From the NCBI RefSeq assembly GCF_015706575.1, contig NW_024037055.1:12314262-12378261 (forward strand): a DNA stretch of 64,000 nt, given 5' to 3'. The notes under the pieces are model-generated. The model did not search any database, had not been told where the DNA came from, and saw nothing but the letters and a program-made list of their open reading frames with translations. The DNA comes from Patiria miniata (lineage: Eukaryota > Echinodermata > Asteroidea > Valvatida > Asterinidae). This document shows, in pieces, positions 11,568 through 24,336 of the stretch (the stretch's first letter is position 1; each line of letters starts with the position of its first letter). The translations under genes and the position numbers were made by a program.

Positions 11568-11990
11568 ATATTATGGTATGGTATGGTGTGGTTTATTTAT
11601 CCATATCATCACATTGTCGACCAAAGGTCAAATTGCATGATAATTTACAATATTAAAAACATCAAAATCATGGTGAACTTACTTAAACAAATATATATAG
11701 AGAGAAATAAACCATATAAGTTGGTTAAAATTCAAGACATATGAAACTATAGTACATTGCACATAACATGTAGATTTGTCTGCCTCAATTCTTAAAAAAA
11801 AAGAAGCTGCTCACAGAGAATAGTTGTTCAGCAAATTGATAAAAAAAGTTGAAATGGGCTGTTTTGTTATTAATCGAGTTTTTAAAGTGTGCGTAATAAT
11901 CTTGCCCAGGGTTGTGGTGGCTCTTATTATAGATAAAAAAAATTAAAAAGCTGCTCACAGAGCTAGTGATTTTACTTGTTCATTAGTCAG
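11568..11990 (-). mobile_element. Possible 3' end of a LINE
   Basis: The plus strand starts with a short TATGG repeat, then TTTATTTATCC and a stretch resembling, in inverse, the 3' UTRs and tails of non-LTR retrotransposons. No reverse transcriptase remains. Assignment rests only on this tail-like structure. Confidence 0.3.
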
Positions 11991-12334
11991 GTTTTGGATG
12001 CCATTATGGGATGCTTGATGTATTACAACCATTGCTTCGTATGATGCAAACGTGGTTGCTACTTGCTGCCTCTAATATCAACATTTGAAAGCTTGACCGC
12101 CGATTGTGATGATTGTGATTACCCTCCGTTAATTGCACAATAAACCAACAATAGATACAACTTGACAACAGGATTGTCGGCACGACAAATGTGATCGTAA
12201 TTCATTATATCATATCGATAAATATATGCAGTAGTGATTGTGTCTTAATGAGGTTGTTAATAACCAGGGTTAATTAATTACACTTGGGAGTCAACTGATA
12301 ATAAGCAGCAATGCGCACAGCCTGAACAATATGC

Positions 12335-12890
12335 CCAATGTAAACAATGTACAACAATGTAAGTAACACACACCAATTGTAAGTAACACACACCGATACA
12401 ATCAGTAGTACACACCCATATAAGTAGTACACACCAATGTAACTAATACACACCATGATAAGTAATACACACCAAAGTAAGTAGTACACACCAATGTAAG
12501 TAATACACACCAATGTAAATAGTACACACCAATGGAAATAGTACACACCAATGTAAGTAATACACTCCAGTGTTTAAAGTAATACACACCAATGTAAGTA
12601 GTACACACCAATGTAAGTAATACACACCCATGTAAGTAATACACACCCATGTAAGTAATACACACCAATGTAAGTAGTACACACCAATGTAAGTAATACA
12701 TACCAATGTAAGTAATACACACCAATGTAAGTAGTACACACCAATGTAAGTAACACACACCAATGTAAGTAGTACACACCAATGTAAGTAGTACACCCCA
12801 ATGTAAGTAATGCACGCCAATGTAAACAATTCATGCCAATGTAAACAATACACGCCAATGTAAGTAATGCACGCCAGGGTAAATAATACA
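12335..12890. repeat. 19-bp minisatellite
   Basis: Roughly 28 tandem copies of a unit close to CAATGTAAGTAGTACACAC, with substitutions at a few fixed positions and one interruption near 12570. Because 19 is not a multiple of three, all three minus-strand frames stay open through the same 19-residue repeating peptide. Those frames are artefacts, not genes. Confidence 0.92.
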
Positions 12891-12906
12891 CATTTTTCAG
12901 CCTTAA

Positions 12907-13380
12907 AGGGACACTAGGTCCTGGAACAGCCCAATTGGGCTACATAACGCGCTTTGAACGAAATGATGTTAATCGTAAAGAACATTTAAACGTAGGATTT
13001 AAACATCCACACCACTATCCTTTAAAAACTGGGCTTCTGTGTTATTCCTGAACTATGCGTGCAAGAACGAATTTCGGGGTCCACTTTTGCGTCCCCAAAA
13101 CGTCCAGCTGTTTGGGTGCTAGTTGTGATTTCATTCGTAAAGTGTTCGCCTTTTTTGGACGTCGAAGAAAATAAATTTTGTGCATTGGTGATTGGTCACC
13201 GCTGTTCCCGAGACAAACGTGTATTTCGTACAAACGGAATGACAGGAAAAACGTGTTCGTACTCCGTCATGTCCGATGTAAACAACCGGGTTTTTTGGGG
13301 GGGTTTTCAACCAGATGTTTGAAATTAAAGTAACAATCCAAAACATGAAATTTTCGGGGATTTCAGGACCTAGTGCCCCT
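12907..13380. mobile_element. TTAA-flanked MITE, 474 bp
   Basis: Inverted ends AGGGACACTAGGTCCTG and AGGGGCACTAGGTCCTG are flanked by TTAA on both sides (12903-12906 and 13381-13384). TTAA duplication is the habit of piggyBac-like elements. The interior has open frames but none I recognise as a transposase. Confidence 0.78.
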
Positions 13381-13384
13381 TTAA

Positions 13385-15450
13385 CCTGGTTAACGCTTTA
13401 CTCATGCAAGCTAGCGTCATTATACACAGCGCAACTTCAGCACAGTCAGGGCTATACCAGTCATGTTGTTGCTAAGGCAAAGCGTCTGCCGTTATTAAGG
13501 AAAGCTAATCCGATTACGTACTTAGACGCTTTAGCAGAGCAGTGAAATTCATGCACCACAAAAAACATGGCCTTTTGAACGTTGTGTTTCTCACAAAGAA
13601 TGCTCATTATGATTGAAATCTTAAACTATAACGAAAGAAGAAATTCTAAACTTCATGTCAGTGAAAAAAAATCTCCGTTATCGATGCCGAAACGTCCATA
13701 CTGGTTACTGTTATAGCTGACCTTCAAGTCTGGAAGAAATCGTTCAAAAACGTCCCCAAAATCTATGTATTTACATCAATTTCTAGGAATTTCTCCAAAT
13801 TGTTGTTTCACGAGTAGTTGATCACTTATATCGTCTAGTATATTCCGAATTTCAGCTTAATCTGTTGTTGCAAACGCTAGTGTTACAACTAGTACTATCT
13901 CCATGGGAAATGTCGACGAGGATTTTCTGCCGCCCAACCCACGTGCATTGTTCAGCAAAGCACTGTAGGTGCTACGGGTGACCGATTTCGGCCAAGCAAC
14001 ACAATAATGTATGGTAGATTAGCATATTCATTAGCGTCACTCGGCGTGTTTTGGCGTGGGTCTCGGTATCGACCAATGAAAGCCGGCAAAAAGGGTGATA
14101 TTTATCGATCGATAACTCGTGAAGGAGGCTTTTTCCAATTTTCAACTGCACACTATAATGAATAGGAACCTTATTAATAATTGTGAGGCTTGAAAAGATT
14201 GACAGATATTGCAAACGCCAGTGTTACAGCTTTCAAAAAAGCACGAAGCCAGGCCTATTTTTCCAATTTCAACGAAAAGTAATGAACATATCACAACGAT
14301 TTTTAGCACATACATGGATCATTATAATGGAAATGAAGATACGGTCTTCCAAACGGGAGAAATTAATTTTGAAACATTTCACCCGCCAACGTGAACATGT
14401 CTCTGTACATGTAGTTTCATAACAAATAAAGTGTTACGTAACCTTTAGCAATCGCCCCTAGCAACCACATGACTGATACCGTCCGCTGTCCGTTACACAA
14501 CACCTCCGCGCGATCATGTGAGTACCCTTCTCGTGTACATGCAACGCTGTAAAAACACATAAGCCTGTACTTAACCTATGGGCCTTTGGCAACCAATAAC
14601 GTACGTGCATTCAGTCACTGAACTCTTAAGCTCCGCCCAGTCACAAACACAATGAATTGTCACTATTGCAATACAAATGACGTAGGAAATAAACTGGCTA
14701 CGAGTCCCTACACTTTCCGTTACAGTATTATGATATTTGCACATCCCATCCCACCGCACCCTGAAGGTAAAGTTAAAGTCTGCGCTTCAAGTCACACACG
14801 ATGCGGTTCTACTGAGGAGGGTTGTTTAATACCACCCCACGCATGCACGAAAATAAAACTAGTTTAGCGTTTCCTATATTGGAGAATTGGCTATTAGTGT
14901 TTGCATCTAGCTATATCTGCGCTAACATTTATTGATTTTATTTACACAGCTTTCACTTTGATAACAAGAAGTAATTACATTGATTATTTTGAAATCAACA
15001 ATGTAATATGTTTGAACAAGTCGACTATGTCTTGTAGTCCAGTGATTATTCTGATTCCAGTAGCCAGCAATCAAAACGTATGTAGTTTCCAACATTTCCA
15101 TGTCATTTGATGCTGTATACTTTTAAACAATCCACAGTTTCTACATCAAGTGATAATTTCTTCATCGTAAATTCTAGACGATTTCGGAGAAGCGGCGTTT
15201 CAACTAGGCCTATACAGATATCTACTCACCCTTGTATGTCGCCACTATACGGTGTCTCATAATTAGATTAAGATTGCCAAGCTAATAGCCGTATAATGTA
15301 TCTCCGGTATATAGGAGCTTGAGTTTCCTGATCGAGATGACATGACAACTTCACGCGTTATTTTTAGTCAACATTAGCTTCTTTTCTTAATGTTTGCTTA
15401 AAGTCTGCTTTCAGGTAATCGCAAGAGACTTTGAGATAAGAAGTTATGTA
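13385..15450. other. No gene recognised
   Basis: About 2 kb without a supportable exon or repeat boundary. If the lectin gene at 15452-16225 has a further 3' exon it would lie here, but I could not identify one. Confidence 0.35.
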
Positions 15451-15451
15451 C

Positions 15452-16225
15452 TTACTCAAACTCATAATAGGTACAATCCTCTTTCGTAATCACGTATTTG
15501 TCAGCGTCAACTTGCGACTTTGTGACATTGTTAAATTGACACAGCATGTCCGCTCTTAGGTTGAAGGAGTGACACTCGGGATCCATGGAGCATGCCAGAC
15601 AGCATTGCATTGGGATTTTAAAGACAGTTTCCTTGAAGGAGTGGCCGTGTAGACAATAGGATGGGGCCTGACCATGATGACTTGAATCATCAGCAGTGAC
15701 TGCAAAACACCGTAGAGGAGCAGTAGCACACCTACTGCGCTCGCACAGGAACCGTCTCCTTTCGTTGAGGCAATCTTCATGAGGTTGGAATCCCCACTTT
15801 CCCTTTCCACGGATGATGGTCGAGCATCCTGCTTCCTTTATTTCCCTGTCAGGATTGAAGTTATAGTATTTGTCTTGGTCATCCCCATAGCAATTCCACG
15901 TTCCATTTGCCTGTAATCCGTAAGTGCAGCCGAGCCACATGTTGCTAGGTTTTTCTGAGGATTTGATTAGTTCGACGTGCATGTCACGTATGAAGTCATT
16001 TTCAGAGGCTGAGTTAGGTACCGCCAGGTCACTCGTAGCATCCAGGCAAACCTGACGGGCCTGGAACCAGTTGAGTGGTTTGTTGGTAATCATTGCGTAG
16101 CAAGACTTACCATACTGTCTCCAGCCTCCAGGACATTCCTTAGAGCGAATTGGAAAGACCACTTCTTGACTGATTATCGCCAGCAGGCAGCTTAACAAGA
16201 AATCCTGTACCAATGTAGAAATCAT
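15452..16225 (-). CDS. Secreted C-type-lectin-like protein with PAN/apple domain
   Basis: An open exon of 257 codons. Residues 1-20 form a signal peptide. Residues 31-161 are a C-type-lectin-like domain: CPGGWRQYGKSCY at the start, WFQARQVC in helix 1, MWLGC in place of the WIGL core and FLCE at the end. The usual Ca-dependent sugar motifs (EPN or QPD, and WND) are absent, so carbohydrate binding is doubtful. Residues about 172-251 have the Cys spacing of a PAN/apple module, with CCLACSMDPECHSFN. N-glycosylation sites are NGT at 107 and NVT at 233. The ATG follows an A-rich context and precedes the leader directly. The stop overlaps a perfect GTAAGT donor at 15455-15450, so the gene may be spliced to a further exon at lower coordinates. 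Likely extracellular; function unknown. Confidence 0.82.
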   Translation of the reverse strand: MISTLVQDFLLSCLLAIISQEVVFPIRSKECPGGWRQYGKSCYAMITNKPLNWFQARQVCLDATSDLAVPNSASENDFIRDMHVELIKSSEKPSNMWLGCTYGLQANGTWNCYGDDQDKYYNFNPDREIKEAGCSTIIRGKGKWGFQPHEDCLNERRRFLCERSRCATAPLRCFAVTADDSSHHGQAPSYCLHGHSFKETVFKIPMQCCLACSMDPECHSFNLRADMLCQFNNVTKSQVDADKYVITKEDCTYYEFE

Positions 16226-16239
16226 ACTTTGACCCTGGA

Positions 16240-17130
16240 TGAAACGTGCGATCGTGCTCTTGTTGATTATAAATCAGAAATTATAAGATTGCAATAATGT
16301 CTAAACATATGTGTAGGCCCTAATGCTGCAGTAAGTAGTGTTAGTGTTCGCAACCAGCGCACTTTTCCACATGCACAATTGGATATATAACTCAATGTAG
16401 GCTACCCTCTGCCATCAGCATCAGTACGAATTAATTTGACTCCCTCATAACCGTCCTCGAATTTTGATCATGGTTGCCGCTTCTGAATTAAGTTATCCAT
16501 GGCAACCGTACGCGTGTCGATTTTTCTCACGGTTAAATATTTGCGTTAAATGCCCGCGGAAAAGTGTAACAATCTCGATGTCACTCAAACCTGGCACTAC
16601 CTCCTATCTGCCCTTTAATTAAAAATACGTGTACTGAAATGAATCAGTACACATGGCTGATGCTGAAGGAAACATCCATGGCAACGATGTTTGCGAAGAC
16701 CAAATCCAAACAAACTGGACCGCACCGTGGTTGATATTAGCGATGCATACGGTACTTGGTATTTTCGCCTATCACCCCCAAAATAGATTTGTTTTTTAAC
16801 CGCCGTTTTTCGAGCAATACAAAAGTATTCAGTTTTGAATGTGGTATCGATGAAACCTTCCGCCCAATGGTACTTATGGAGTAATAACCCCCTGGAATTA
16901 GGAATTATAATGTGGCCCGACAATAATTCTCTTCTCGAAGGTTGAACTGGTTTGCGCCTGTCAGAATCAATTATGTAGGGTGGATCTATTTGTGCGCCAA
17001 AACAACAAAATAATAACCTTTTTATATAGTTGGGCCCGCATAGAAAAAAAGAAGAAGCTTGTTTTGTTTTGTTTTGGCTGTGTTGGTGTGCGTGTGCGTG
17101 TGTGTGGGTGTGCACACACACGCGTGTGAC
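16240..17130. other. No gene recognised upstream of the lectin exon
   Basis: Likely contains the promoter of the lectin gene, but no clear TATA box stands out. Short inverted patches such as ATGGTTGCC with GGCAACC near 16469-16507 are present. The open frames here have no recognisable domain. Confidence 0.35.
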
Positions 17131-17132
17131 TA

Positions 17133-17453
17133 CAAATTTGTATCCTTGTGGAGACACACACACAATAGGGAACAAAACATTGTAAAGGTCTCCACAGGGC
17201 AATTTCTATAGATGAATAGGTCTCCACAAGGTTTTCACGAAATAGATATATGGATTTTACTCAAAAACAAGGAATTTCCAAGGTGGGTTGATCAGTCGCA
17301 AATGGAAGAGTTTTAGAAAAGGGATATTCAGTCCAAATTTCAGCCAAGAAAACTAATTCTGGTTAAAATAAGAGCATTTTGAAACTTCACTTTCAAAATT
17401 GAACACTTTACTACACGAGAACAAAGGAATGTCTCCACAAGGATACAAATTTG
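17133..17453. mobile_element. MITE, 321 bp, with CTTGTGGAGAC ends, copy A
   Basis: Perfect 23-bp inverted ends occupy 17133-17155 and 17431-17453 (core TATCCTTGTGGAGAC). Two more CTTGTGGAGAC-like or CTGTGGAGAC-like motifs lie inside. A related copy in the opposite orientation is at 52994-53290. Both flanks here are GT-rich microsatellite, which hides any target duplication. No coding capacity. Confidence 0.82.
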
Positions 17454-17458
17454 AGAAT

Positions 17459-17570
17459 GGGTGTGTGTGGGGTGGGTGTGTGTGTGTGTGTGCGCGAGTC
17501 TGTCTGTCGGGCTGTCGGTCGGTCGGTCGGTCCGTCGGTCGGTCCGTCAGTCAGTTGGCCGGTCGGTCTA
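17459..17570. repeat. GT and TCGG microsatellites
   Basis: A (GT)n stretch near 17460-17495 is followed by (TCGG)n and (TCCG)n up to about 17570. The serine/arginine-rich frames across it are composition artefacts. Confidence 0.85.
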
Positions 17571-18149
17571 ATTCTTTGTTTGTTCTTGGGTTGTATTTTT
17601 TTTTGGGGGGGGGTAAATAAAGTATTTAACATACATGAAAATTCATGATGAAAGAAAAACTCGAAGTCGTTTAAGAGTACCAGCAGACAGAATATCTGTA
17701 ACTGTCACAACATTTTGGTGAAGGAAGTTGTTTTTGACAAGGAATTTCCGGGAAATTAAAACATTCGGATATGTAGGTCGAAAAAATACATTTTTTTACC
17801 CGCTAACTGTTTTTCAGTTCTTTCTACCCAATTGAAATAGTAGACCTATCGTAAAATACCTGAAAGGTGTTGAAAGCATTACAGTAACGCTTTATAAATT
17901 AATGATAGTTATCCTATCCACTTAAGTGAAAGGGGAAGATTCCCAGATTGACATCTATCACATGAGGGCGCACTATTTTACTTTACATTGAACATTTATC
18001 TGCCCAATGTTGGTATTGCCTACTGAATATTTTGATTACGATTGGTCTATTTTGCGTGGTATTCCGAATAAGGTTGTAGCAGCCAATTTTCGAAAGAGTT
18101 TGTGGGTTTGAATTTTATATAAGTTTTTTTTTCTGGTCGCTCTCAGGCG

Positions 18150-18495
18150 TTCAGGCCGGAGTTTGTGTACACTACATTTTGTTTATCTCAGATTTGCGCG
18201 TTCCTCGTCCATTTGTATATCATGTAATTGGACAATATTTCACAAGCTGCGTTGACGCGATTCTAACGCGATTCTACCGCGATATGTCAGTTACAAGTCA
18301 GTGTCATATGGTAGGATCTACTAAGGACTAAGTCAAGGGCAAAGTCCAAAGGGAAATAAGGTGTTCAACCCACAATCCGACTCCGCCCATATTCCGAGTC
18401 CGCCAACATTCAAACTCCACCGACATTCCGACTCCGCCCACATTCCGACTCCACCGACATTCCGACTCCACTGACATTCCGCCTCCACCGACTGT
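18150..18495 (+). repeat. Old element: left piece of 5' LTR
   Basis: Shares the segment TCTCAGATTTGCGCGTTCCT to GCTGCGTTGACGCGA with the 3' LTR at about 32690-32770, and a run of ACATTCCGACTCC minisatellite units. Its outer edge is not clear, because the TGTGAC start seen in the 3' LTR is not found here. Confidence 0.6.
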
Positions 18496-18499
18496 CACA

Positions 18500-21055
18500 T
18501 TTGATCTGTAATTGTCTTATTTTGATGTGTAATTTTCTCATTTTACCAGTAAGTTTGTACACGTTGTTCCTTTAACTGAATAAAGTTCCTTTAAGAACCA
18601 GTCTGTGTCTATTTATTTCCCCAATATCTTGATTGGCTAATAGTTTAGGCCTAATGAATATTTAATCAGGTCTTGCTCTCACATACTTTTCTTTTTCTCA
18701 GTTGAGTGAATGTACCTTATAAGGACAGATATGTGGTGTATAGTTGATTGTATGAGTGTTGCTGGAATGTGCCTTTTGTTAAGTGCCATGGTTAGTGGAG
18801 CTTGGAATTTTTGTCAGTTTTTCTTGGGGTGCGGCCTAGTCAGTTGAGACCAGAGACCGATAGCCGAAGAGTCAATATTTTGCAGGACTCTTGAGTTTTG
18901 CTTTGCCAAATGTCCAGTGTGTCATTGCCTAAAAAGTGCTGAATATTTAAACAGCCTTGTGTGACAAGCAGATTCTCTGATTTATTCGAGTGAAGAAACT
19001 CCTAACCGTAGGTTTACACAAATTTTGGTTTTATTATTCGTCACCATTTTCAAGTTGATTTATCTTTTATGTGATTGTATTAAATCTCAAAATCGTTCAT
19101 CAAGACAGTGTATAATTAAGGTACTTTACGAAAACATGAAGATAAAATAATCCTGGTTTTCTTTAGGACTAAAAATACAAGGTTTCAATTTAGTGAATCG
19201 GATTTTGGTATAATATTAATTCTTTAGATGGCACGTAATTCCGGGGTTTGAAGTTGAGCTACTTTTACACCATCTAGTCACATTTAGTCACCACTATGCT
19301 AGAACTCAAACCCTGAAAAACACATCTAGTCATGTCTTCCCCCGAATCTGGAGTAGTTTGCCATCGCATGTAAGGGACTCTCTATTAATTGATTCATTCA
19401 CACTGTTTAACACCCGATTATCCGCCCATTATTATGAGTGTTAAAACCTTGAGCTGGAAATAGGCCCCCCCCCCAAGTGTTTAACTCTTTTGATCTACTT
19501 TTTAATCTTTTTAAAGTAATTTCATGTGTATATTTTTCCACTGTAAACTGCCATCATTCTTTTATTTCATTGTTATTTTATTTTATATTATTTTCCTCTT
19601 TTGTGGTTAAGTTTGTTTATTTATTCATTTATTTATGTCTGAAATAATGTTGGTTTTCAGGCCTATTTTTCCGGTTGCTTATCATTTATTATTACTTGTA
19701 TTTATTTTGTTATTGATACTTTTGTTGTTGCTTTTCTTGTTCATTGGATGGATATTTTTTTTGACGTAGTTTTTCTTGCATGTCAACTGTATTTTTTACT
19801 TTTCTCTATCAGGTTTTTATTGCTTATTATTATTATTTATTTTTATTTCATTGTAAATTATTTTGTTTACTGTATCAATCTTTCGTTCTGTGTTTTTATG
19901 TTGTTGTGTGGTTGTTGTTGTCTTGTCTTGTCTTGTCTTGTTTGTTTGTTTGTTTTTTGTTTTGTTTCGTCTTGTCTTGTTTTGTTTCGTTTTGTCTTGT
20001 CTTGTCTTGTCTCTTTGTCTTGTCTCTTGTCTTGACTTGTTTTGTTACATTTTGTTTAGTCTTATCCTGTCTTGTTTTGTTTCTTAGTTTGTTGGGGTGT
20101 TTGTTAGTTTTGTTTTGGCTTGTTTGTCTGTTTTTCCCCAGTCTTGTATAATCTGCAGTTGTTAGGTTTTTATGCCAGCTATTCTTGCCTTGAGAAAACT
20201 GTTGTAACTGTAATCTTTTAAATCTATTTATCTTTTTAAGTATTATTTTTAAGGCGGTCTTATTTTTCATTGAATTTTATACCTAATTTTTAATATATTT
20301 TGTATGTTACATGTACCATTCAAGTTAGGATTGACAGGCTTTCGAGTCACAGTGTTTTATTATACTTTTGTCAATCCTGGCCAGCTTGGATTGGATTGTT
20401 TTTGTTTAGTTTTGTTTACTTTTGTGAATTGCTTGTTGTACCTTGTAATTTGGCCGAATAAATAATAATAATAATAATAATAATCTCTGTTGTGCCGAGA
20501 GCTACCTGTACTTCCCCTACCGCACCGGTTAGAAGTGACGTACCACCTATATCTGATCTGTTGGACGGGAATCGGGGTGTGGCACTGCACATCTTGAAAC
20601 TTGAGTTAAATTTGAAATTTAAGGTTATTGATCACATTCCGAGAAAATTTTGTTTTGGAGATTGATTGTTGATCAATGGTTTGAGACCTGAAGGTTGCAG
20701 ATTGAGAATTAGTGCGAATTGATTGATATTTGAAATTCTCGTAGTTAAATTTGGAAGTGATTTGTTTTTGAGAGTATTAATTCATCGAAGCGTTGAGAAA
20801 TAACAAATTTGAAGAAGTTTGCAGATTGAGAATTTATTGGAAATCTGTACCTGATTTGAATAAGTCAAGTCATAGAAATTGTTTTGGACTTGTGAAATTA
20901 TAATTTTGTGAAATTTGGGGATTTTGTGTAAATAAATTTGCTTGTATATTGTATATAGAATATTGAGAAGTGTCTAGTTGGTTTTCATTCATTTCATGGG
21001 AGTGTATGGCATATTTCCTAAATTCTATTTGTCCGATGGAGTCACCAAAATTGAC
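18500..21055 (+). mobile_element. Insertion within the 5' LTR, including a LINE 3' end
   Basis: About 2.5 kb separates the two pieces of the 5' LTR. It includes the tail of a LINE: a C-terminal ORF2-like string (FPRIWSSLPSHVRDS, about 19335-19380), a long T-rich 3' UTR and an (AAT)n tail at 20456-20483. This resembles CR1/L2-type elements. The reverse transcriptase itself is missing. What fills 18500-19240 and 20490-21055 is not recognised. Confidence 0.45.
19915..20095. repeat. TCTTG/TTTTG pentanucleotide repeat
   Basis: Imperfect tandem TCTTG, TTTTG and TTTCG units inside the LINE-like 3' UTR. The leucine/serine/cysteine-rich frames on the plus strand and the lysine/threonine-rich frame on the minus strand are artefacts of this repeat. 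Confidence 0.85.
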
Positions 21056-21059
21056 TGTG

Positions 21060-21292
21060 TAACACCGACACTCCGACTCCACCAACATTCCGACTCCACA
21101 TTCCGATTCCCAATGTCCACTCCAATTCCCCTGCTCCATTGGCCTGACTTCCACCAGTCTACTGATCCTGTCAATCGAAAAGAGGGGATAGCCTGGTGCT
21201 GTGGCCCACCACTGCAGGGATAGGACACCATCGGGACGGCACGCTACCAAACAAATCAGCCTGACGCAGGAAAGCTGGCACGACACGTCACA
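21060..21292 (+). repeat. Old element: right piece of 5' LTR
   Basis: Matches 33020-33238 closely, including GATAGCCTGGTG and GGATAGGACACCATCGGGAC, and ends in GTCACA just before the primer-binding-like site. Confidence 0.72.
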
Positions 21293-23900
21293 TTGGTGGC
21301 AGCAGTGGAATCCACCAGTAGAGAAACTTCAGTGGAAGCAGCTTAAGGAAGAAGACAACGGAATGGAGCAGAGAGAGCAAGCAGTGCTTACACCCGGGAG
21401 ACACAGAGTGGAAGAGGTCGACTCGGGAGTGGAATTCTGGTATAGAGGCAGTGACTCATTTCAAGCGGCTGTGGGAGGTGCGGCGACAAGCGGAGCAACC
21501 AGCATCCTACAACCGGTCAAGGTAGCATCACAGCTCCAGTTCTCTCCAATGACATCCACAGGGAACCCAGAGGTGTTTCCAGGGAGATCGACGGGATGGA
21601 CAACTGATGGACAGGAGTGGACGAGGAAACTAATGACGAGCAACACAGCACATCTTGAGGGGTCTCAACAGAGAACACCACATCGTTGATGAATGGGCGA
21701 GCAGGGGGAACCAGCCAGAGAAAGCCAATCTTGAATCCACTGAGCGCCTGTACTCCAGTAGGCAACTTACAGATGCCAGGAGCCAAAGTAGAGCAAACAC
21801 CCAGACTACCAGTAACGATTGGGAAGATCGAAGACTGGTACTCGGGGGAGCATGAGCAAGAGAACATTCCACAAGAGATGTGAATGTTGGAGCTTCTGCA
21901 CCACCAGGAGTCACTACCATCAGTGGAGCATGGCAAGCACCACCGGCGTACGGCCCGTACGTGCCACTGGTTTTCAGCACCATGACGGCAGGAATGCGGA
22001 CATCCCCAGGGTATGCAGCAGCAAGGCAGTCTGCAAGCGGAGCAAGCATAAGCACGGCTTCTGCTCAAGGGAGACCGTTTAAGGCGTCCAGAGTGGGAGT
22101 TGGAAGCGAGTACAGGCCGGTTTTAAGTGAACGGTCAGGCACGTTGGGTTCAGTTTTTGCTACCAAGATAGAGTCGAGTCAATCACAGCTACCAAAGGTT
22201 TCCTCACCGATGAAGGTGGAGGGACTAGAGCAAGGGTTGGCGGGAGTGACGATTGGAAGCAAGAAACCAGAGGGGCCCACGGCGGAACAGTCTTGTGCCA
22301 CAATCAACGCGTGGACCTCTGCAAAGAAAGCATTCTTCTTGGCAGCAAGCCTGAAGGGGCAGGCCCAGCAAGTACTTGTAGACGGGGTCCAGGGCGCACC
22401 ATTGAGCTACAACGACCTTACTACAAGGTTGGAAAGACGATTTGGTCCCGGGGACAAGGGACAAGGGGGGTCAGTGAAGGTCTACAAGCACTCAGACACA
22501 GCATCCGAAGGCTGACGAAGTTGGCATACCCACAGCTCCCCAGAGATTCGCGGGAAAGACTCGCCCGGGGCACTTCATGGATGCCATCCCAGATGCATAA
22601 GTGCGTGCGGAAATCTTCAGGGCTCACCCCGAGTCCTTAGATGAAGCGATACGGGCGGCCCCCTTGAGACAGAATCGTTCATTAACTCTGAGAAACAGAG
22701 GCAGTGGGGACAAGGAGCAAGGGACAGGAACAGGAATGCAAGGGCCCACCGGTACGTCGAGGCGGTCTCTCGAGAGAAATTCAACTGCCATACACAGGGC
22801 ATGTTGGAACAATTCAGTGCATTGGAGGCGATGATAGCTGGCCTAGCAGAGGCAATGCACAGTATGACTGCAGCTCCGATGAGAAACGAAAGAGGAGTAA
22901 ATGATGCTGGGAATCAGAGAGATGGAGGAGGAAGACAACCCTGGGACAGCGAAATATGTCACAACTGCGAGGGCTGGGGATATTTCAAAAGAAATTGTCC
23001 AACTCCGAAGAGCCGAGGAAGGGCTACTGGAAACGCCATGGGATTCAGACAGCTGGTCGTGAGGAGACCGTCACTACCAGAGCGGAGCCAAGTAGCCGAC
23101 ACAGCGTTGACAGATAATATTCCCCAGAAGTCCAATGGTGAACATGAAAGAGATGTATGGACTCTGACTAGAAATCAAAGGTCGACGCTTGATTAGGAAT
23201 TGAGGGACGCACAGCCTGCGGATTCTTCAACTGAGCCGACGAGGCGAGCCATGGAGAATGGTGAGGAGCTGGTATTGGAACCCATGTCGTCGGAATCAGC
23301 AGGTATGAAGACATACTGGGCTCCGAGGCAACAGCTACGGATCTGGAATGGTGTGTTGTCACATCAATTGAAGTCGGGGATGGAAAACGTGGCAGATGGC
23401 AGATGGTGTTACCGCCCACATTTCAAGAGAAAGTTCTCAAAGAACTACACGACAGCAAAGTGTCACGTCACCCGGCGTCTACAAATCACTGCAGATAGTG
23501 CGCCAACGCTACTACTGGTCGGGCATGACGAAGGATGTACGCACAACATCAACAAGGTGTGAGACCTGCGGCCAATGAAAGTCCCAAGGAAGGAATGGTC
23601 GTGGAGCATTCAAGAAGCACGTGGCAAAGGCGCCAAGCAAGGTTAGAGAGAACAGCAGGGGGCACGTGTGTGGAAAGTGAGGTGCTCCAACAACGTTCCA
23701 GTGCAACTCCAATGGCAGGTTCGACAACATTCTTCTGGCGAAAAGTCAGCAAGGTTCCAGCCACATTCCACTAAGACTTTGGCAACCCTCCACCGACATT
23801 CCGATCGAGTTCAAATGAGACACTCCAACAGTTATTCCGACGATAATTTCATTTCTTTAGTAATTCTTCCGACATTCCACAGCGACTCCAGCGACAAAAA

Positions 23901-24213
23901 AGTTCAGTGTTCTTTCAGCAAAACGAAAACAAATCACATAGGGATGTGTGAATGGTTTTCGTTTTTACCTGAAAGAACGCACACGTTTTTTGTGATCCGT
24001 GGACAGAACTTTAAAATGGTGGTTGTGTTTAAAATTCCGTAACTTGAAAAGTACATTAGTGATTGGAATTATTCTTAAACTAAAAGAAAGCTTTTGAATT
24101 GGGCTTTCATGTTCTAGATTTTGAACGTGCTACATGTAAGACTTCAATAAAAAAAAAAACCAATAGTCCCGACATTTGGATTCGTTTTTTTACTCACCCT
24201 GTATTGGAATTTG
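23901..24213 (+). repeat. Dispersed repeat with hairpin head, copy A
   Basis: Starts with a hairpin (about 23908-23978, arms based on GTTCTTTCAGCAAAACG). It continues with a unique-looking tail (GTGATCCGTGGACAG to CCCGACATTTGGATTCG). A copy in the same direction lies at 60936-61232, but there the hairpin is flipped relative to the tail. Confidence 0.7.
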
Positions 24214-24336
24214 CATTAAAGATTTACCTGACTGATTTTTCATGTAAAAGATTTTCGTCTAAGTTATTTTAGCTAGAGTTGTTACCAAATTTCTTATGCC
24301 TAGTTTTCAGGGACTGAAAACTTTGGGAGGGGGATA

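Noticed and set aside
12335-12890. CRISPR-like array
   Set aside because: The units are contiguous 19-mers without variable spacers, and the genome is clearly eukaryotic.
12274-12891. Overlapping minus-strand frames with a repeating Tyr/Trp/Cys-rich peptide that looks like a membrane protein
   Set aside because: They are the three readings of a 19-bp minisatellite; the same peptide appears in every frame because the unit length is not divisible by three.
13042-13346. Possible THAP-like domain in the 474-bp TTAA-flanked element
   Set aside because: Only a WTP patch and scattered Cys residues fit; the full C2CH pattern is not present in any one frame.
19748-20270. Leucine/cysteine-rich plus-strand frames and a lysine/threonine-rich minus-strand frame
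   Set aside because: Composition artefacts of TCTTG/TTTTG repeats in a LINE-like 3' UTR.
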